From RUG12461 sp045657665 (GTDB lineage Bacteria > Bacillota > Clostridia > Lachnospirales > Lachnospiraceae): a stretch of DNA of 64,000 nt. Under the pieces are notes generated by a model that saw only the letters and a list, made by a program, of their open reading frames with translations, had not been told where the DNA came from and searched no databases. Of the stretch, positions 27,163-35,319 are shown piece by piece (positions within the stretch are counted from its first letter, which is position 1; each line of letters starts with the position of its first letter). The translations under genes and the position numbers were made by a program. The stretch is from positions 186,001 through 250,000 of the forward strand of contig JAZOTN010000030.1 of assembly GCA_045657665.1 (NCBI GenBank), written 5' to 3'.

Positions 27163-28854
27163 ATGCTGCAAACGGTACACATTAAAAACCTGGCACTTAT
27201 CGACGAAGCCGAGATCGACTTCGGAGAGGGGCTGAATATTCTGACCGGAGAAACCGGCGCGGGGAAATCGATCATTATCGGTTCCATCAGTCTGGCACTC
27301 GGTGAAAAAGTTCCAAGGGAGCTGCTCCGCGAAGGGGAGGACGCGCTTGTTGAACTGATCTTTTCTGTAGATGAAATGACGGAGCGTGAATTACGGGAGC
27401 TTGAAATCGAGCCCGAAGATCATACGGTGATCCTGACGAGAAAGGTGACTCCGGGGAAAAGCGTCGCCAGGATCAATTCCGAAACTGTGACAGCATCAAA
27501 GCTCAGAGAAGCGGCGGCGCTCCTTATCGATGTCCATGGCCAGCATGAACATCAGTCCCTGCTACGGGAGAAAACACATCTGGCTATTCTGGATGCCTAT
27601 CTCGGCGTTGCAGTAAATCATCTCAAGCAAACCTATACGGAACAATACCGCGTGTACAGGCAGCTAAAGGAAGAACTCTCCAAGGCTTCCATTGATGAAG
27701 AGAGCAGAAAAAGAGAGCTTTCCTTACTCGAGTTTGAAGCAGAGGAGATCCGTGAAGCAAATCTTAGCGAGGGAGAGGACGAAGAGCTTGAAAAAACGTA
27801 TCGCCGTCTTTCCAACGGGAAAAAGATCTATGAAGTGATGGGACGCATCACGTCGCTCCTTTCCGACGGAGACAGGAATGCCGCGGAAGCAGTCGGACGT
27901 GCCGTTTCCGAGATCCGGCAGGTTTCGGAATATGATGAAAAACTATCTTCGATCGAAGGAGAACTGACGGAGATTGACGGGCTCCTTTCTGATGCGGCAC
28001 ATGAATGTGCAAGGTATCTGTCCGATGCGGATTTTGATGAAGAAACATTTCGAAAGACAGAGAGCCGTCTTACGGAGATCAACCGGCTGAAGGATAAATA
28101 TGGCGCCTCCATACGTGAAGTAGAGAAGGCTCTGGAGGAGAAAGAGGAACGGATCCGGATCCTTTCCGATCTGTCCGAATATCGTGAAAAAACCGCAAAA
28201 CAGCTTGATCAGGCGAAGGAACAGCTTGGAAAGGTCGGAAGAAAGCTGACCGGTGCGAGAAAAGAGGGTGCAGAAAAGCTTTCCGGGGAGATCGTGAACG
28301 CACTTATGGGGCTGCATTTTCTGGATGTCCGGTTTGAAGTGGAACTGAAGGAAAAAGATGACTTTGCACCGGACGGGATGGATGATGCCCGTTTCCTGAT
28401 CTCCCTGAACCCGGGAGAAGAAGTAAGGCCTTTATCAAATATCGCGTCCGGCGGAGAGCTCAGCCGTATCATGCTGGCGCTTAAGACCGTACTGGCCGGA
28501 CAGGATCAGATTGGAACACTCATTTTTGATGAGATTGATGCCGGGATCAGCGGGAGGACTGCGCAGGCGGTTTCGGAAAAACTCTTTTTGATCTCACGTC
28601 ACCATCAGACAATCTGCATCACGCATCTGCCGCAGATCGCCGCGATGGCAGATTGCCATTATCTGATCGAAAAGAAAGCGGATGGCGGAGAAACTATCAG
28701 CACCATTCGGAGGATTGATGAGGAAGAATGCGTTCTGGAGCTTTCAAGACTTCTCGGCGGAGTGCTTATCACGGATGCTGCGGTGAATAATGCGAGGGAG
28801 ATGAGAGCTCTTGCGGTCGAAAAGAAAAAACAGGCATTGGGGGATGAGACATGA
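27163..28854 (+). CDS. recN: DNA repair protein RecN
   Basis: 563 residues, SMC-like ATPase in double-strand-break repair. Walker A GETGAGKSIIIGSI is at about residue 29, a long coiled coil occupies about 150-400, and the ABC signature NIASGGELSRIMLAL with Walker B LIFDEIDAGISG lies at about 425-470. The end overlaps the start of glgA by 4 bases. In many Clostridia recN is followed by sporulation genes; here glgA follows instead. Confidence 0.96.
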   Translation: MLQTVHIKNLALIDEAEIDFGEGLNILTGETGAGKSIIIGSISLALGEKVPRELLREGEDALVELIFSVDEMTERELRELEIEPEDHTVILTRKVTPGKSVARINSETVTASKLREAAALLIDVHGQHEHQSLLREKTHLAILDAYLGVAVNHLKQTYTEQYRVYRQLKEELSKASIDEESRKRELSLLEFEAEEIREANLSEGEDEELEKTYRRLSNGKKIYEVMGRITSLLSDGDRNAAEAVGRAVSEIRQVSEYDEKLSSIEGELTEIDGLLSDAAHECARYLSDADFDEETFRKTESRLTEINRLKDKYGASIREVEKALEEKEERIRILSDLSEYREKTAKQLDQAKEQLGKVGRKLTGARKEGAEKLSGEIVNALMGLHFLDVRFEVELKEKDDFAPDGMDDARFLISLNPGEEVRPLSNIASGGELSRIMLALKTVLAGQDQIGTLIFDEIDAGISGRTAQAVSEKLFLISRHHQTICITHLPQIAAMADCHYLIEKKADGGETISTIRRIDEEECVLELSRLLGGVLITDAAVNNAREMRALAVEKKKQALGDET

Positions 28855-30299
28855 AGAGAGTACTTTTGGCTGCTTCCGAAGCGGTACCCTATATGAAAAC
28901 AGGCGGACTTGCCGATGTGGTTGGAGCGCTGCCTTCTTATTACGATCAGGAAAAGATTGATGCGAGGGTAATCCTTCCAAAATATACCTGCATGGATGCA
29001 AAATGGCTTCCATCGCTCAGCTTTGTTTGTCATTTTTACGTGGATCTTGGATGGAGACGCCAATATGCCGGCCTTTTTAAGACGGAATACCATGGAATCG
29101 TTTATTACTTTATTGATAATGAATTTTATTTCGGAGGATCCCAGCCCTATCATCTGATCCATGAGGATATGGAAAAGTTCTCCTACTTTTCGAAAGCGGT
29201 ACTGGAAGCGATTCCGTATATGGCGGATTTTAAACCTGACATCATCCATTGTCATGACTGGCAGACCGCGCTGATCCCGGTATATCTGCGCACGGTATAC
29301 ACCGGCGATCCCCTGATGAAGGATATCCGGACAGTGTTTACCATTCACAATCTCAAATTTCAGGGACGGTGGCACCTTCGTGGTATGCAGGATATGACTG
29401 GACTGCCGGAATGGCTCTTTACATCTGAATATCTGGAGTTTTACGGAGAAGGCAACTGCATGAAGGGCGGCATCCTGTATTCGGATTATGTGACAACTGT
29501 AAGCCCGACCTATGCCAGAGAAATCTGCAGTCCGGAGGGAGGCGAAGGCATGGACGGCCTGCTCCTGAGCCGCGGAGACCGGCTCATCGGCATCCTGAAC
29601 GGGATTGATACAAGAAAGTATAATCCGGAAACGGATCCATATATACACAGGAAGTATACCCTTTCCGATCCGGAACTGTTCCGGAAGAAAGAGGAAAACA
29701 AACTCTATATGCAGCAGAAGTGTGAGTTTTCTGTAAATCGAAATCTCTTTCTGGTGGGGATGGTCAGCCGCATGACGGACCAGAAGGGTTTTGACCTGAT
29801 CTCTTATATGTTAGAAGAGATGCTATCAAGCGGTGATTTTCAGTTTGTATTTCTCGGGACAGGCGAAGGGAAATACGAAGAAATGCTCCGTTATTTTGCG
29901 GATCGATACCCTGGACGCCTTGCGGTCACGATCGGCTATTCGGAGGAAGAGGCACATATGATATACGCAGGCGCAGACGCGTTTCTTATGCCTTCGCTCT
30001 TTGAACCCTGCGGGCTTTCGCAGCTGATCTGTATGCGTTATGGATGTGTGCCTGTTGTGAGAGAGACGGGAGGACTTATTGATACCGTACAGCCGTATAA
30101 TGAGTACGACGGGACCGGCACGGGGTTTTCATTCCGCAACTACAACGCGCATGAAATGTACGGGACGCTTTCCTATGCGCTCAAGATATTCCGCGAACAC
30201 CCAAAGGACTGGGAGATCCTGATACGCCATCTGATGCGGGAGGATTTCTCATGGGGGGCATCCGCGGAACAATATGAGCAGCTTTATCAGAGACTGTAG
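28851..30299 (+). CDS. glgA: Glycogen synthase (ADP-glucose-dependent)
   Basis: 482 residues, GT5 family. The N-terminal KTGGLADVVGALP carries the ADP-glucose-binding Lys. IIHCHDWQTALIPVYL, VTTVSPTYAREICSP and the C-terminal catalytic PSLFEPCGLSQLICMRYG with RETGGLIDTV are visible. It elongates alpha-1,4-glucan from ADP-glucose. No glgC, glgD or glgB is adjacent, so it appears detached from a full glycogen operon. It converges with the minus-strand DUF5688 gene, the two overlapping by 13 bases. Confidence 0.95.
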   Translation: MKRVLLAASEAVPYMKTGGLADVVGALPSYYDQEKIDARVILPKYTCMDAKWLPSLSFVCHFYVDLGWRRQYAGLFKTEYHGIVYYFIDNEFYFGGSQPYHLIHEDMEKFSYFSKAVLEAIPYMADFKPDIIHCHDWQTALIPVYLRTVYTGDPLMKDIRTVFTIHNLKFQGRWHLRGMQDMTGLPEWLFTSEYLEFYGEGNCMKGGILYSDYVTTVSPTYAREICSPEGGEGMDGLLLSRGDRLIGILNGIDTRKYNPETDPYIHRKYTLSDPELFRKKEENKLYMQQKCEFSVNRNLFLVGMVSRMTDQKGFDLISYMLEEMLSSGDFQFVFLGTGEGKYEEMLRYFADRYPGRLAVTIGYSEEEAHMIYAGADAFLMPSLFEPCGLSQLICMRYGCVPVVRETGGLIDTVQPYNEYDGTGTGFSFRNYNAHEMYGTLSYALKIFREHPKDWEILIRHLMREDFSWGASAEQYEQLYQRL

Positions 30300-31168
30300 A
30301 TGCGGTGCATGGATCTGTCGTAATAGTAGGCATGATCCGAAAGTACGTCAGTCTCGGGGACCTCGGAACGGTTGATCTCTGTGATCATGCGTGTCAGCGC
30401 TTCTTCGGAGGCAGTCCTTTCTTTTTCCGGCATCAGGATGACTTCATGGATGCTGCTTGGGAGGACATAAAAGCCAGACTTTGTTTCGTCGGAAAACTCC
30501 CGAAGTACATCGTCATAAAGAAGACAGCTGGCGCCGTTCAGCCGCAGCCGGTTGGAGAGCACGAAAAGACGGCCGCTCGGAGTAATGTCGTCAGCATCAA
30601 AAACATCTTTTAAGATACTCTGCATATCCAGGATCTCGGAAGAGAGAAGCTCCGGGGCATTTTTTGAGGCATCCTGAAACAGGGTGTCTTTTTCAATCCC
30701 CCAGGTTTTCAGGTGCGCGTTTTTGATCAGCACGGTCGCATTTCCCTCTTCGGACTCGCTGAGAAGGCAGTAGCAGACCACGGCAAGATCGAGAAACGGA
30801 CGGTAAGGGACATCCTGAAGGAGTGCCCGGTTCCGCTCATAATTGATGAGTTTCAAGGCAAGCTTTTCTTTTACTTTGGAATAGTCCGTAAAAAATGTCA
30901 GATCCGGCACTTCCTCCGGAAGACTGTTCTCATAGACCGAAAGGATCTCGCGGACAATATCGCTTAGATCCCTGCCGGCGCAGTAAGAATCATAGCAGCT
31001 TTGCAGATAGATCGTCGGAGCGACCGAAGAGCCGTCCTTTCGGATGGTAAGGGCGTCAAGTTTTGTGTCGTTGTTTTTAAGGACGGTGTGCAAAGCCGGC
31101 TCAGTTCCGTCGGGGAGCTGCTGCCGCACTAAAAAAACGACTGTTGATAAAAAGTCGGAATAATTCAT
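30287..31168 (-). CDS. DUF5688 family protein
   Basis: 293 residues, minus strand. The composition and order (an N-terminal helical region, the YLQSCYDSYCAGRDLSDIV segment, VPYRPFLDLAVVCYCLL and the C-terminal VLSNRLRLNGASCLLYDD with FYVLPSSIHEVILMP) match DUF5688, a family common in Lachnospiraceae. The function is unknown. An AAGGAGATATC ribosome site precedes the ATG at 31168. It has its own promoter at 31256-31284. It converges on glgA. Confidence 0.75.
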   Translation of the reverse strand: MNYSDFLSTVVFLVRQQLPDGTEPALHTVLKNNDTKLDALTIRKDGSSVAPTIYLQSCYDSYCAGRDLSDIVREILSVYENSLPEEVPDLTFFTDYSKVKEKLALKLINYERNRALLQDVPYRPFLDLAVVCYCLLSESEEGNATVLIKNAHLKTWGIEKDTLFQDASKNAPELLSSEILDMQSILKDVFDADDITPSGRLFVLSNRLRLNGASCLLYDDVLREFSDETKSGFYVLPSSIHEVILMPEKERTASEEALTRMITEINRSEVPETDVLSDHAYYYDRSMHRIYSL

Positions 31169-31255
31169 ATCAGATATCTCCTTGTTTTTTTGAATAAAGT
31201 TACGGGAAACAAAAAGATAAAAGAATGTCAGAAATGTCCGATGCGGACAAACGGA

Positions 31256-31284
31256 ATTATAGCACGGACATTTTCAAAAAGCAA
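31256..31284 (-). promoter_or_regulatory. Minus-strand promoter for DUF5688 gene, with TGTC/GACA repeats
   Basis: On the minus strand TTGCTT (31284-31279), 17-base spacer, perfect TATAAT (31261-31256). Copies of AATGTC or its complement lie at 31224-31229, 31233-31238, 31244-31249 (as CGGACA) and 31265-31272. TGTCCG-ATG-CGGACA at 31235-31249 is an inverted repeat just downstream of the start. Confidence 0.55.
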
Positions 31285-31305
31285 CGTAATTTTTCAAAAA
31301 AAGGA

Positions 31306-31334
31306 TTGCAAAAACGAAAGCTATCTCCTATAAT
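31306..31334 (+). promoter_or_regulatory. Promoter for tRNA-Thr(CGT)
   Basis: TTGCAA (31306-31311), 17-base spacer, perfect TATAAT (31329-31334). The start is predicted near 31341, 12 bases before the tRNA. It is divergent from the DUF5688 promoter. The 31169-31352 gap holds these two promoters and the TGTC repeats. Confidence 0.78.
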
Positions 31335-31352
31335 GAGAAAGCATTGTGATTT

Positions 31353-31425
<73 letters not shown>

Positions 31426-31439
31426 TCAGCGAAAGGATC

Positions 31440-31466
31440 AGAGACTTCGGAGTGGAAGTCTCTTTC
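31440..31466 (+). terminator. Terminator of tRNA-Thr
   Basis: 9-bp stem AGAGACTTC (31440-31448) with GAAGTCTCT (31455-31463), loop GGAGTG, followed by TTC and further T. Confidence 0.78.
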
Positions 31467-31522
31467 TGTTAAAGGACCTTTTTCAGGGAGAATGCTATTT
31501 GGCGTTCGGAGGGGGAGCAAAC

Positions 31523-31849
31523 ATGAAATCGATCAACAAAAAATGGCTTGCCGTTATTACTGCAATTCTTGCGGCGTGTGCGACAGGAATCCTGTCCATC
31601 ACCGTACTTCATGTACCGGCCCTTTTTGCGATTCTCATCATTTTGGTCGAAGCAGCCATGGCGTTTTTCATGCATAAGGCACCGCTTTATCTCCATGTTG
31701 GGGTGGTGGCCGCGGAAGTGATTCTCGGTGTAGCCACAAAGAACGTGGTATTTCTGATACTCGGATCTGTCGTCTATTTCTGTTTTGTTCTTGCTTTTCA
31801 TTATCTTCTTCGCAGGGAAGAACGTTCCCGGAAAAAACAGACGGAATGA
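31523..31849 (+). CDS. Small membrane protein, three to four helices
   Basis: 108 residues from ATG 31523, preceded by GGAGGGGGAG; longer in-frame starts lie inside the tRNA and are rejected. Hydrophobic segments lie at about 9-27, 32-50, 55-72 and 77-95, with a short basic cytoplasmic tail (RREERSRKKQTE). No family recognised. The stop overlaps queH by 4 bases, so expression is coupled. Confidence 0.72.
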   Translation: MKSINKKWLAVITAILAACATGILSITVLHVPALFAILIILVEAAMAFFMHKAPLYLHVGVVAAEVILGVATKNVVFLILGSVVYFCFVLAFHYLLRREERSRKKQTE

Positions 31850-32505
31850 ACATCCGGAACTATCAGGCGGAAATGGAACGGGAACTGGAAACGGTTTCCG
31901 GGATGGCGCAAATGCCGCGGCTGTTACTGCACAGCTGCTGCGCGCCCTGTAGCAGTTATGTGCTGGAATGCCTAATACGGTATTTCGATATAACTGTTTT
32001 TTATTATAATCCCAACATTTATCCGGACGAAGAATATGCACACCGTGTGAAGGAACAGCAGGAGTTTATCCGGCGCTTCCCGTCAGAGTGTGAGATAACA
32101 TTTCTGGCGGGTTCGTATGAAAAAGACCTGTTTTATGATACGATAAAGGGAATGGAAGATCTGGGAGAAGGGTCGGAACGGTGCTTTAAATGTTACCGGC
32201 TGAGGCTTGAGAAAACGGCGGAAAGAGCGAAAGCGGGCGGATTTGATTACTTTACGACGACACTTTCCATAAGCCCCATGAAAAACGCGGCAAAACTGAA
32301 TGAGATCGGCGAAGAGATCGCACTCTCTGCGGGTGTCCGGTATCTCACCAGTGACTTCAAAAAGAAGAACGGATACAGGAGATCCTGTGAGATCTCAAAA
32401 GAATACGGGATGTACCGGCAGGATTATTGCGGATGTATTTATTCTTTCCGCGAACGGGAAAAACAAAAGAAGGAGGAAGCGCGGAGCAGGGGCGATGCGC
32501 AGTAA
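31846..32505 (+). CDS. queH: Epoxyqueuosine reductase QueH
   Basis: 219 residues, DUF208 family. It catalyses the last step of queuosine synthesis on tRNA using Fe-S and metal cysteines. Motifs: LLHSCCAPCSSYVLECL, YNPNIYPDEEYAHRV, CFKCYRLRLEKTAE, FTTTLSISPMKN and YCGCIYS near the end. With queA later in the window, two separated queuosine genes are present. It overlaps the membrane protein start region and argH. Confidence 0.93.
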   Translation: MNIRNYQAEMERELETVSGMAQMPRLLLHSCCAPCSSYVLECLIRYFDITVFYYNPNIYPDEEYAHRVKEQQEFIRRFPSECEITFLAGSYEKDLFYDTIKGMEDLGEGSERCFKCYRLRLEKTAERAKAGGFDYFTTTLSISPMKNAAKLNEIGEEIALSAGVRYLTSDFKKKNGYRRSCEISKEYGMYRQDYCGCIYSFREREKQKKEEARSRGDAQ

Positions 32506-33889
32506 ACAGGATATGGCAACACTCTGGGGTGGAAGATTCGAAAAAGAAACAGAAAAGGCGGTATATGATTTCAATGCCTCTATTTCCTTTGACAAGCGTC
32601 TCTATGAGGAGGATATCCTTGGGAGCGTTGCACATGCAAGGATGCTTGGAGAGCAGGGAATCCTGACAAAAGAGGAAGCTGAGTCGATCATATCGGCACT
32701 CAAAAAGATGTTGGATGACATCAAGGCAGGGGCGCTGCAGATCTCCGATGAATATGAAGACATTCACAGCTTCACAGAGGCAACTCTGATCGACAGGATC
32801 GGAGAGACAGGAAAGAAGCTCCATACCGGACGGAGCCGTAACGATCAGGTTGCGCTGGATATGCGCCTTTATGTTAGAAAGCATCTGGATGAGACGGATC
32901 AGAAGCTGTTCCACCTTCTGAATACGCTTCTTTCCATTATGGAAAAACATACGGATACGATCATGCCGGGCTTTACACATCTCCAGAAAGCCCAGCCCGT
33001 GACGCTCGCGCATCATCTCGGCGCATACTTTGAGATGCTGAGGCGTGACCGGGAGAGGCTCTCAGACATCCGGAAACGGATGAACTATTGCCCTCTGGGG
33101 GCAGGTGCTCTTGCTGGGACTACTTACCCGCTCAACCGGGAAATGGTGGCAAAAGAGCTTGGTTTTATTGCCCCGACACGCAACAGTATGGATTCTGTTT
33201 CGGACCGCGACTATCTGATCGAGTATCTGGCTGCACTTTCCATGATCATGATGCATCTTTCCAGGTTTTCGGAAGAGATCATTTTGTGGAACTCCAATGA
33301 ATACGGATTTGTTGAGATCGATGATGCCTTCAGTACCGGGAGTTCCATTATGCCGCAAAAAAAGAACCCGGATATCGCGGAGCTCGTGCGAGGGAAAACC
33401 GGACGTGTTTACGGTGCGCTGACGTCACTCCTTGTGACAATGAAGGGGATTCCGCTTGCATATAATAAGGACATGCAGGAGGATAAAGAGCTTTCTTTTG
33501 ATGCGATGGACACCGCATCGGGATGTATTTCCCTTTTTGACGGGATGCTCGGTACCATAACGTTCCGTGAGGAAGTGATGAGAAAAAGCGCCTCACTCGG
33601 GTTTACGAACGCGACGGATGCGGCAGATTATCTGGTGAAGAAAGGTGTGCCTTTCCGTGATGCGCACGGGTTCATCGGGAGGCTGGTGCTCAGCTGCATT
33701 GAAAAGGGTATAGCGATCGATGATCTTTCACTTGCGGAGCTGAAGGAGTTTTCCGACGTATTTGAAGAAGATGTATTTGATGCGATCAACTTAAGAACCT
33801 GTGTGGATGCGAGAAACACGGACGGAGCACCCGGGAACGAGGCGATGAAAAAGGAGATTGCGGAGTGCCGTGAATATTTGGGGAAATGA
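32495..33889 (+). CDS. argH: Argininosuccinate lyase
   Basis: 464 residues from ATG 32495; last step of arginine synthesis, splitting argininosuccinate to arginine and fumarate. WGGRFEKETEKAVYDFNAS is the N-terminal signature, GKKLHTGRSRNDQVALD binds substrate, and GSSIMPQKKNPDIAELVRG is the fumarase/aspartase superfamily signature with the catalytic Ser. The start overlaps queH by 11 bases; an ATG at 32513 is the alternative. Other arginine genes are not seen nearby, and no argR is found beside recN. Confidence 0.95.
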   Translation: MRSKQDMATLWGGRFEKETEKAVYDFNASISFDKRLYEEDILGSVAHARMLGEQGILTKEEAESIISALKKMLDDIKAGALQISDEYEDIHSFTEATLIDRIGETGKKLHTGRSRNDQVALDMRLYVRKHLDETDQKLFHLLNTLLSIMEKHTDTIMPGFTHLQKAQPVTLAHHLGAYFEMLRRDRERLSDIRKRMNYCPLGAGALAGTTYPLNREMVAKELGFIAPTRNSMDSVSDRDYLIEYLAALSMIMMHLSRFSEEIILWNSNEYGFVEIDDAFSTGSSIMPQKKNPDIAELVRGKTGRVYGALTSLLVTMKGIPLAYNKDMQEDKELSFDAMDTASGCISLFDGMLGTITFREEVMRKSASLGFTNATDAADYLVKKGVPFRDAHGFIGRLVLSCIEKGIAIDDLSLAELKEFSDVFEEDVFDAINLRTCVDARNTDGAPGNEAMKKEIAECREYLGK

Positions 33890-33897
33890 GACATGGC

Positions 33898-33926
33898 TTG
33901 CCAAGTTAGAAGGAATCGGCTACAAT
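33898..33926 (+). promoter_or_regulatory. Sigma-A promoter for asd
   Basis: TTGCCA (33898-33903, 5 of 6), 17-base spacer, TACAAT (33921-33926, 5 of 6), beginning 8 bases after the argH stop. Predicted leader is about 60 nt. Confidence 0.72.
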
Positions 33927-33992
33927 ATACGAAATCTTTTTCAGAGAGGGTCAGTACGCTCAAATAGAAGCTGAATGAGAGGAGGAACCATT

Positions 33993-35075
33993 ATGGAAAA
34001 ACTGAAGGTAGGTGTGCTCGGCGGCACAGGAATGGTCGGACAGAGATTTGTCTCGCTTCTTGAGGAACATCCCTGGTTTGAGGTGGCAGTAATCGCTGCA
34101 AGCCCGAGGAGTGCCGGAAAAACATATGAAGAAGCGGTGGGAGACCGCTGGAAAATGACGGCGCCCATGCCGGAGGCGGTAAAAAAGCTCGTTGTCCGTA
34201 ATGTCAACGAGGTAAAGCAGGTGGCTGCGGATGTGGATTTTGTTTTCAGTGCCGTAGATATGAGCAAGGATGAGATTCGTGCGATTGAAGAAGAATACGC
34301 GAAAGCAGAAACGCCCGTTGTTTCCAATAACAGTGCACATCGCTGGACTCCAGACGTTCCGATGGTGGTTCCGGAGATCAATGCAGATCATTTCGATATC
34401 ATTGAATATCAGAAAAAGCGGCTCGGAACCCAAAACGGCTTCATTGCCGTAAAGCCGAACTGCTCCATCCAGTCGTATGCACCCGCTCTCAGTGCATGGC
34501 TTGAGTATGAGCCATATGAAGTGGCGGTAACAACGTATCAGGCGATTTCCGGAGCAGGAAAAACATTCCGTGACTGGCCGGAAATGGAAGGCAACATCAT
34601 TCCGTTCATTAACGGGGAAGAAGAAAAGTCTGAAAAAGAACCGCTCCGTATCTGGGGACATATTGAGAACGGAGAGATCGTATCGGTCAAAGAGCCGGTC
34701 ATCACCTGCCAGTGTATCCGTGTGCCGATCTTAAACGGGCATACGGCAGCGGCGTTTGTGAAATTCCGGAAAAAACCTTCAAAAGATGAGCTCATTGAAA
34801 AGCTTCGGAGTTTCCGCGGTGAACCACAGGAGCTGAACCTTCCTTCGGCACCGAAGCAGTTCATACAATATCTGGAAGATGACAACCGTCCGCAGATCTC
34901 GCTGGATGTGGACTTTGAGCGCGGGATGGGTATTTCTGTCGGTCGTTTAAGAGAAGATACCATTTATGATTACAAGTTTGTCGGTCTTTCACACAATACC
35001 CTTCGCGGTGCAGCCGGTGGAGCTTTGCTTTCTGCCGAACTGTTAAAAGCAAAAGGGTATATTTCGAAAAAATAA
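33993..35075 (+). CDS. asd: Aspartate-semialdehyde dehydrogenase
   Basis: 360 residues from ATG 33993, with GAGGAGGAA upstream. VGVLGGTGMVGQRFVSLL is the NADP fold and AVKPNCSIQSYAPAL holds the active-site Cys; SNNSAHRWTPDVPMVVPE is a further family signature. The NCSIQ context and overall form resemble the archaeal/fungal-type enzyme rather than the E. coli type. It makes aspartate semialdehyde for lysine, threonine and methionine; thrC lies 11 kb downstream. It ends with a strong terminator. Confidence 0.95.
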   Translation: MEKLKVGVLGGTGMVGQRFVSLLEEHPWFEVAVIAASPRSAGKTYEEAVGDRWKMTAPMPEAVKKLVVRNVNEVKQVAADVDFVFSAVDMSKDEIRAIEEEYAKAETPVVSNNSAHRWTPDVPMVVPEINADHFDIIEYQKKRLGTQNGFIAVKPNCSIQSYAPALSAWLEYEPYEVAVTTYQAISGAGKTFRDWPEMEGNIIPFINGEEEKSEKEPLRIWGHIENGEIVSVKEPVITCQCIRVPILNGHTAAAFVKFRKKPSKDELIEKLRSFRGEPQELNLPSAPKQFIQYLEDDNRPQISLDVDFERGMGISVGRLREDTIYDYKFVGLSHNTLRGAAGGALLSAELLKAKGYISKK

Positions 35076-35163
35076 ATCAAAATTTTTCGACCGTTTGTTA
35101 CGGAAAAGTTAAGTTTTGATTACAGCTTTTTGTGGTCATGGCAAACCCTTCCTACAACATCTG

Positions 35164-35191
35164 GAATCGCCGAGAAATCGGCGATTCTTTT
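35164..35191 (+). terminator. Terminator of asd
   Basis: Perfect 10-bp stem GAATCGCCGA (35164-35173) with TCGGCGATTC (35178-35187), loop GAAA, then TTTT. Confidence 0.9.
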
Positions 35192-35225
35192 GTATAAAAA
35201 ACATATTTTTTTTCGGATTTTTACA

Positions 35226-35254
35226 TTGTAAATTAACTTAAATTGTGATATTAT
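35226..35254 (+). promoter_or_regulatory. Candidate promoter for the ATPase/topB unit
   Basis: TTGTAA (35226-35231, 4 of 6), 17-base spacer, TATTAT (35249-35254, 5 of 6), in an AT-rich region. Predicted start near 35261; leader about 60 nt. Confidence 0.5.
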
Positions 35255-35319
35255 TTCGCTGGTGTGTCACAAATCTTAACATAAAAAGGGGCACAAAAAT
35301 CAGAGGGGTAGTTATAGAA

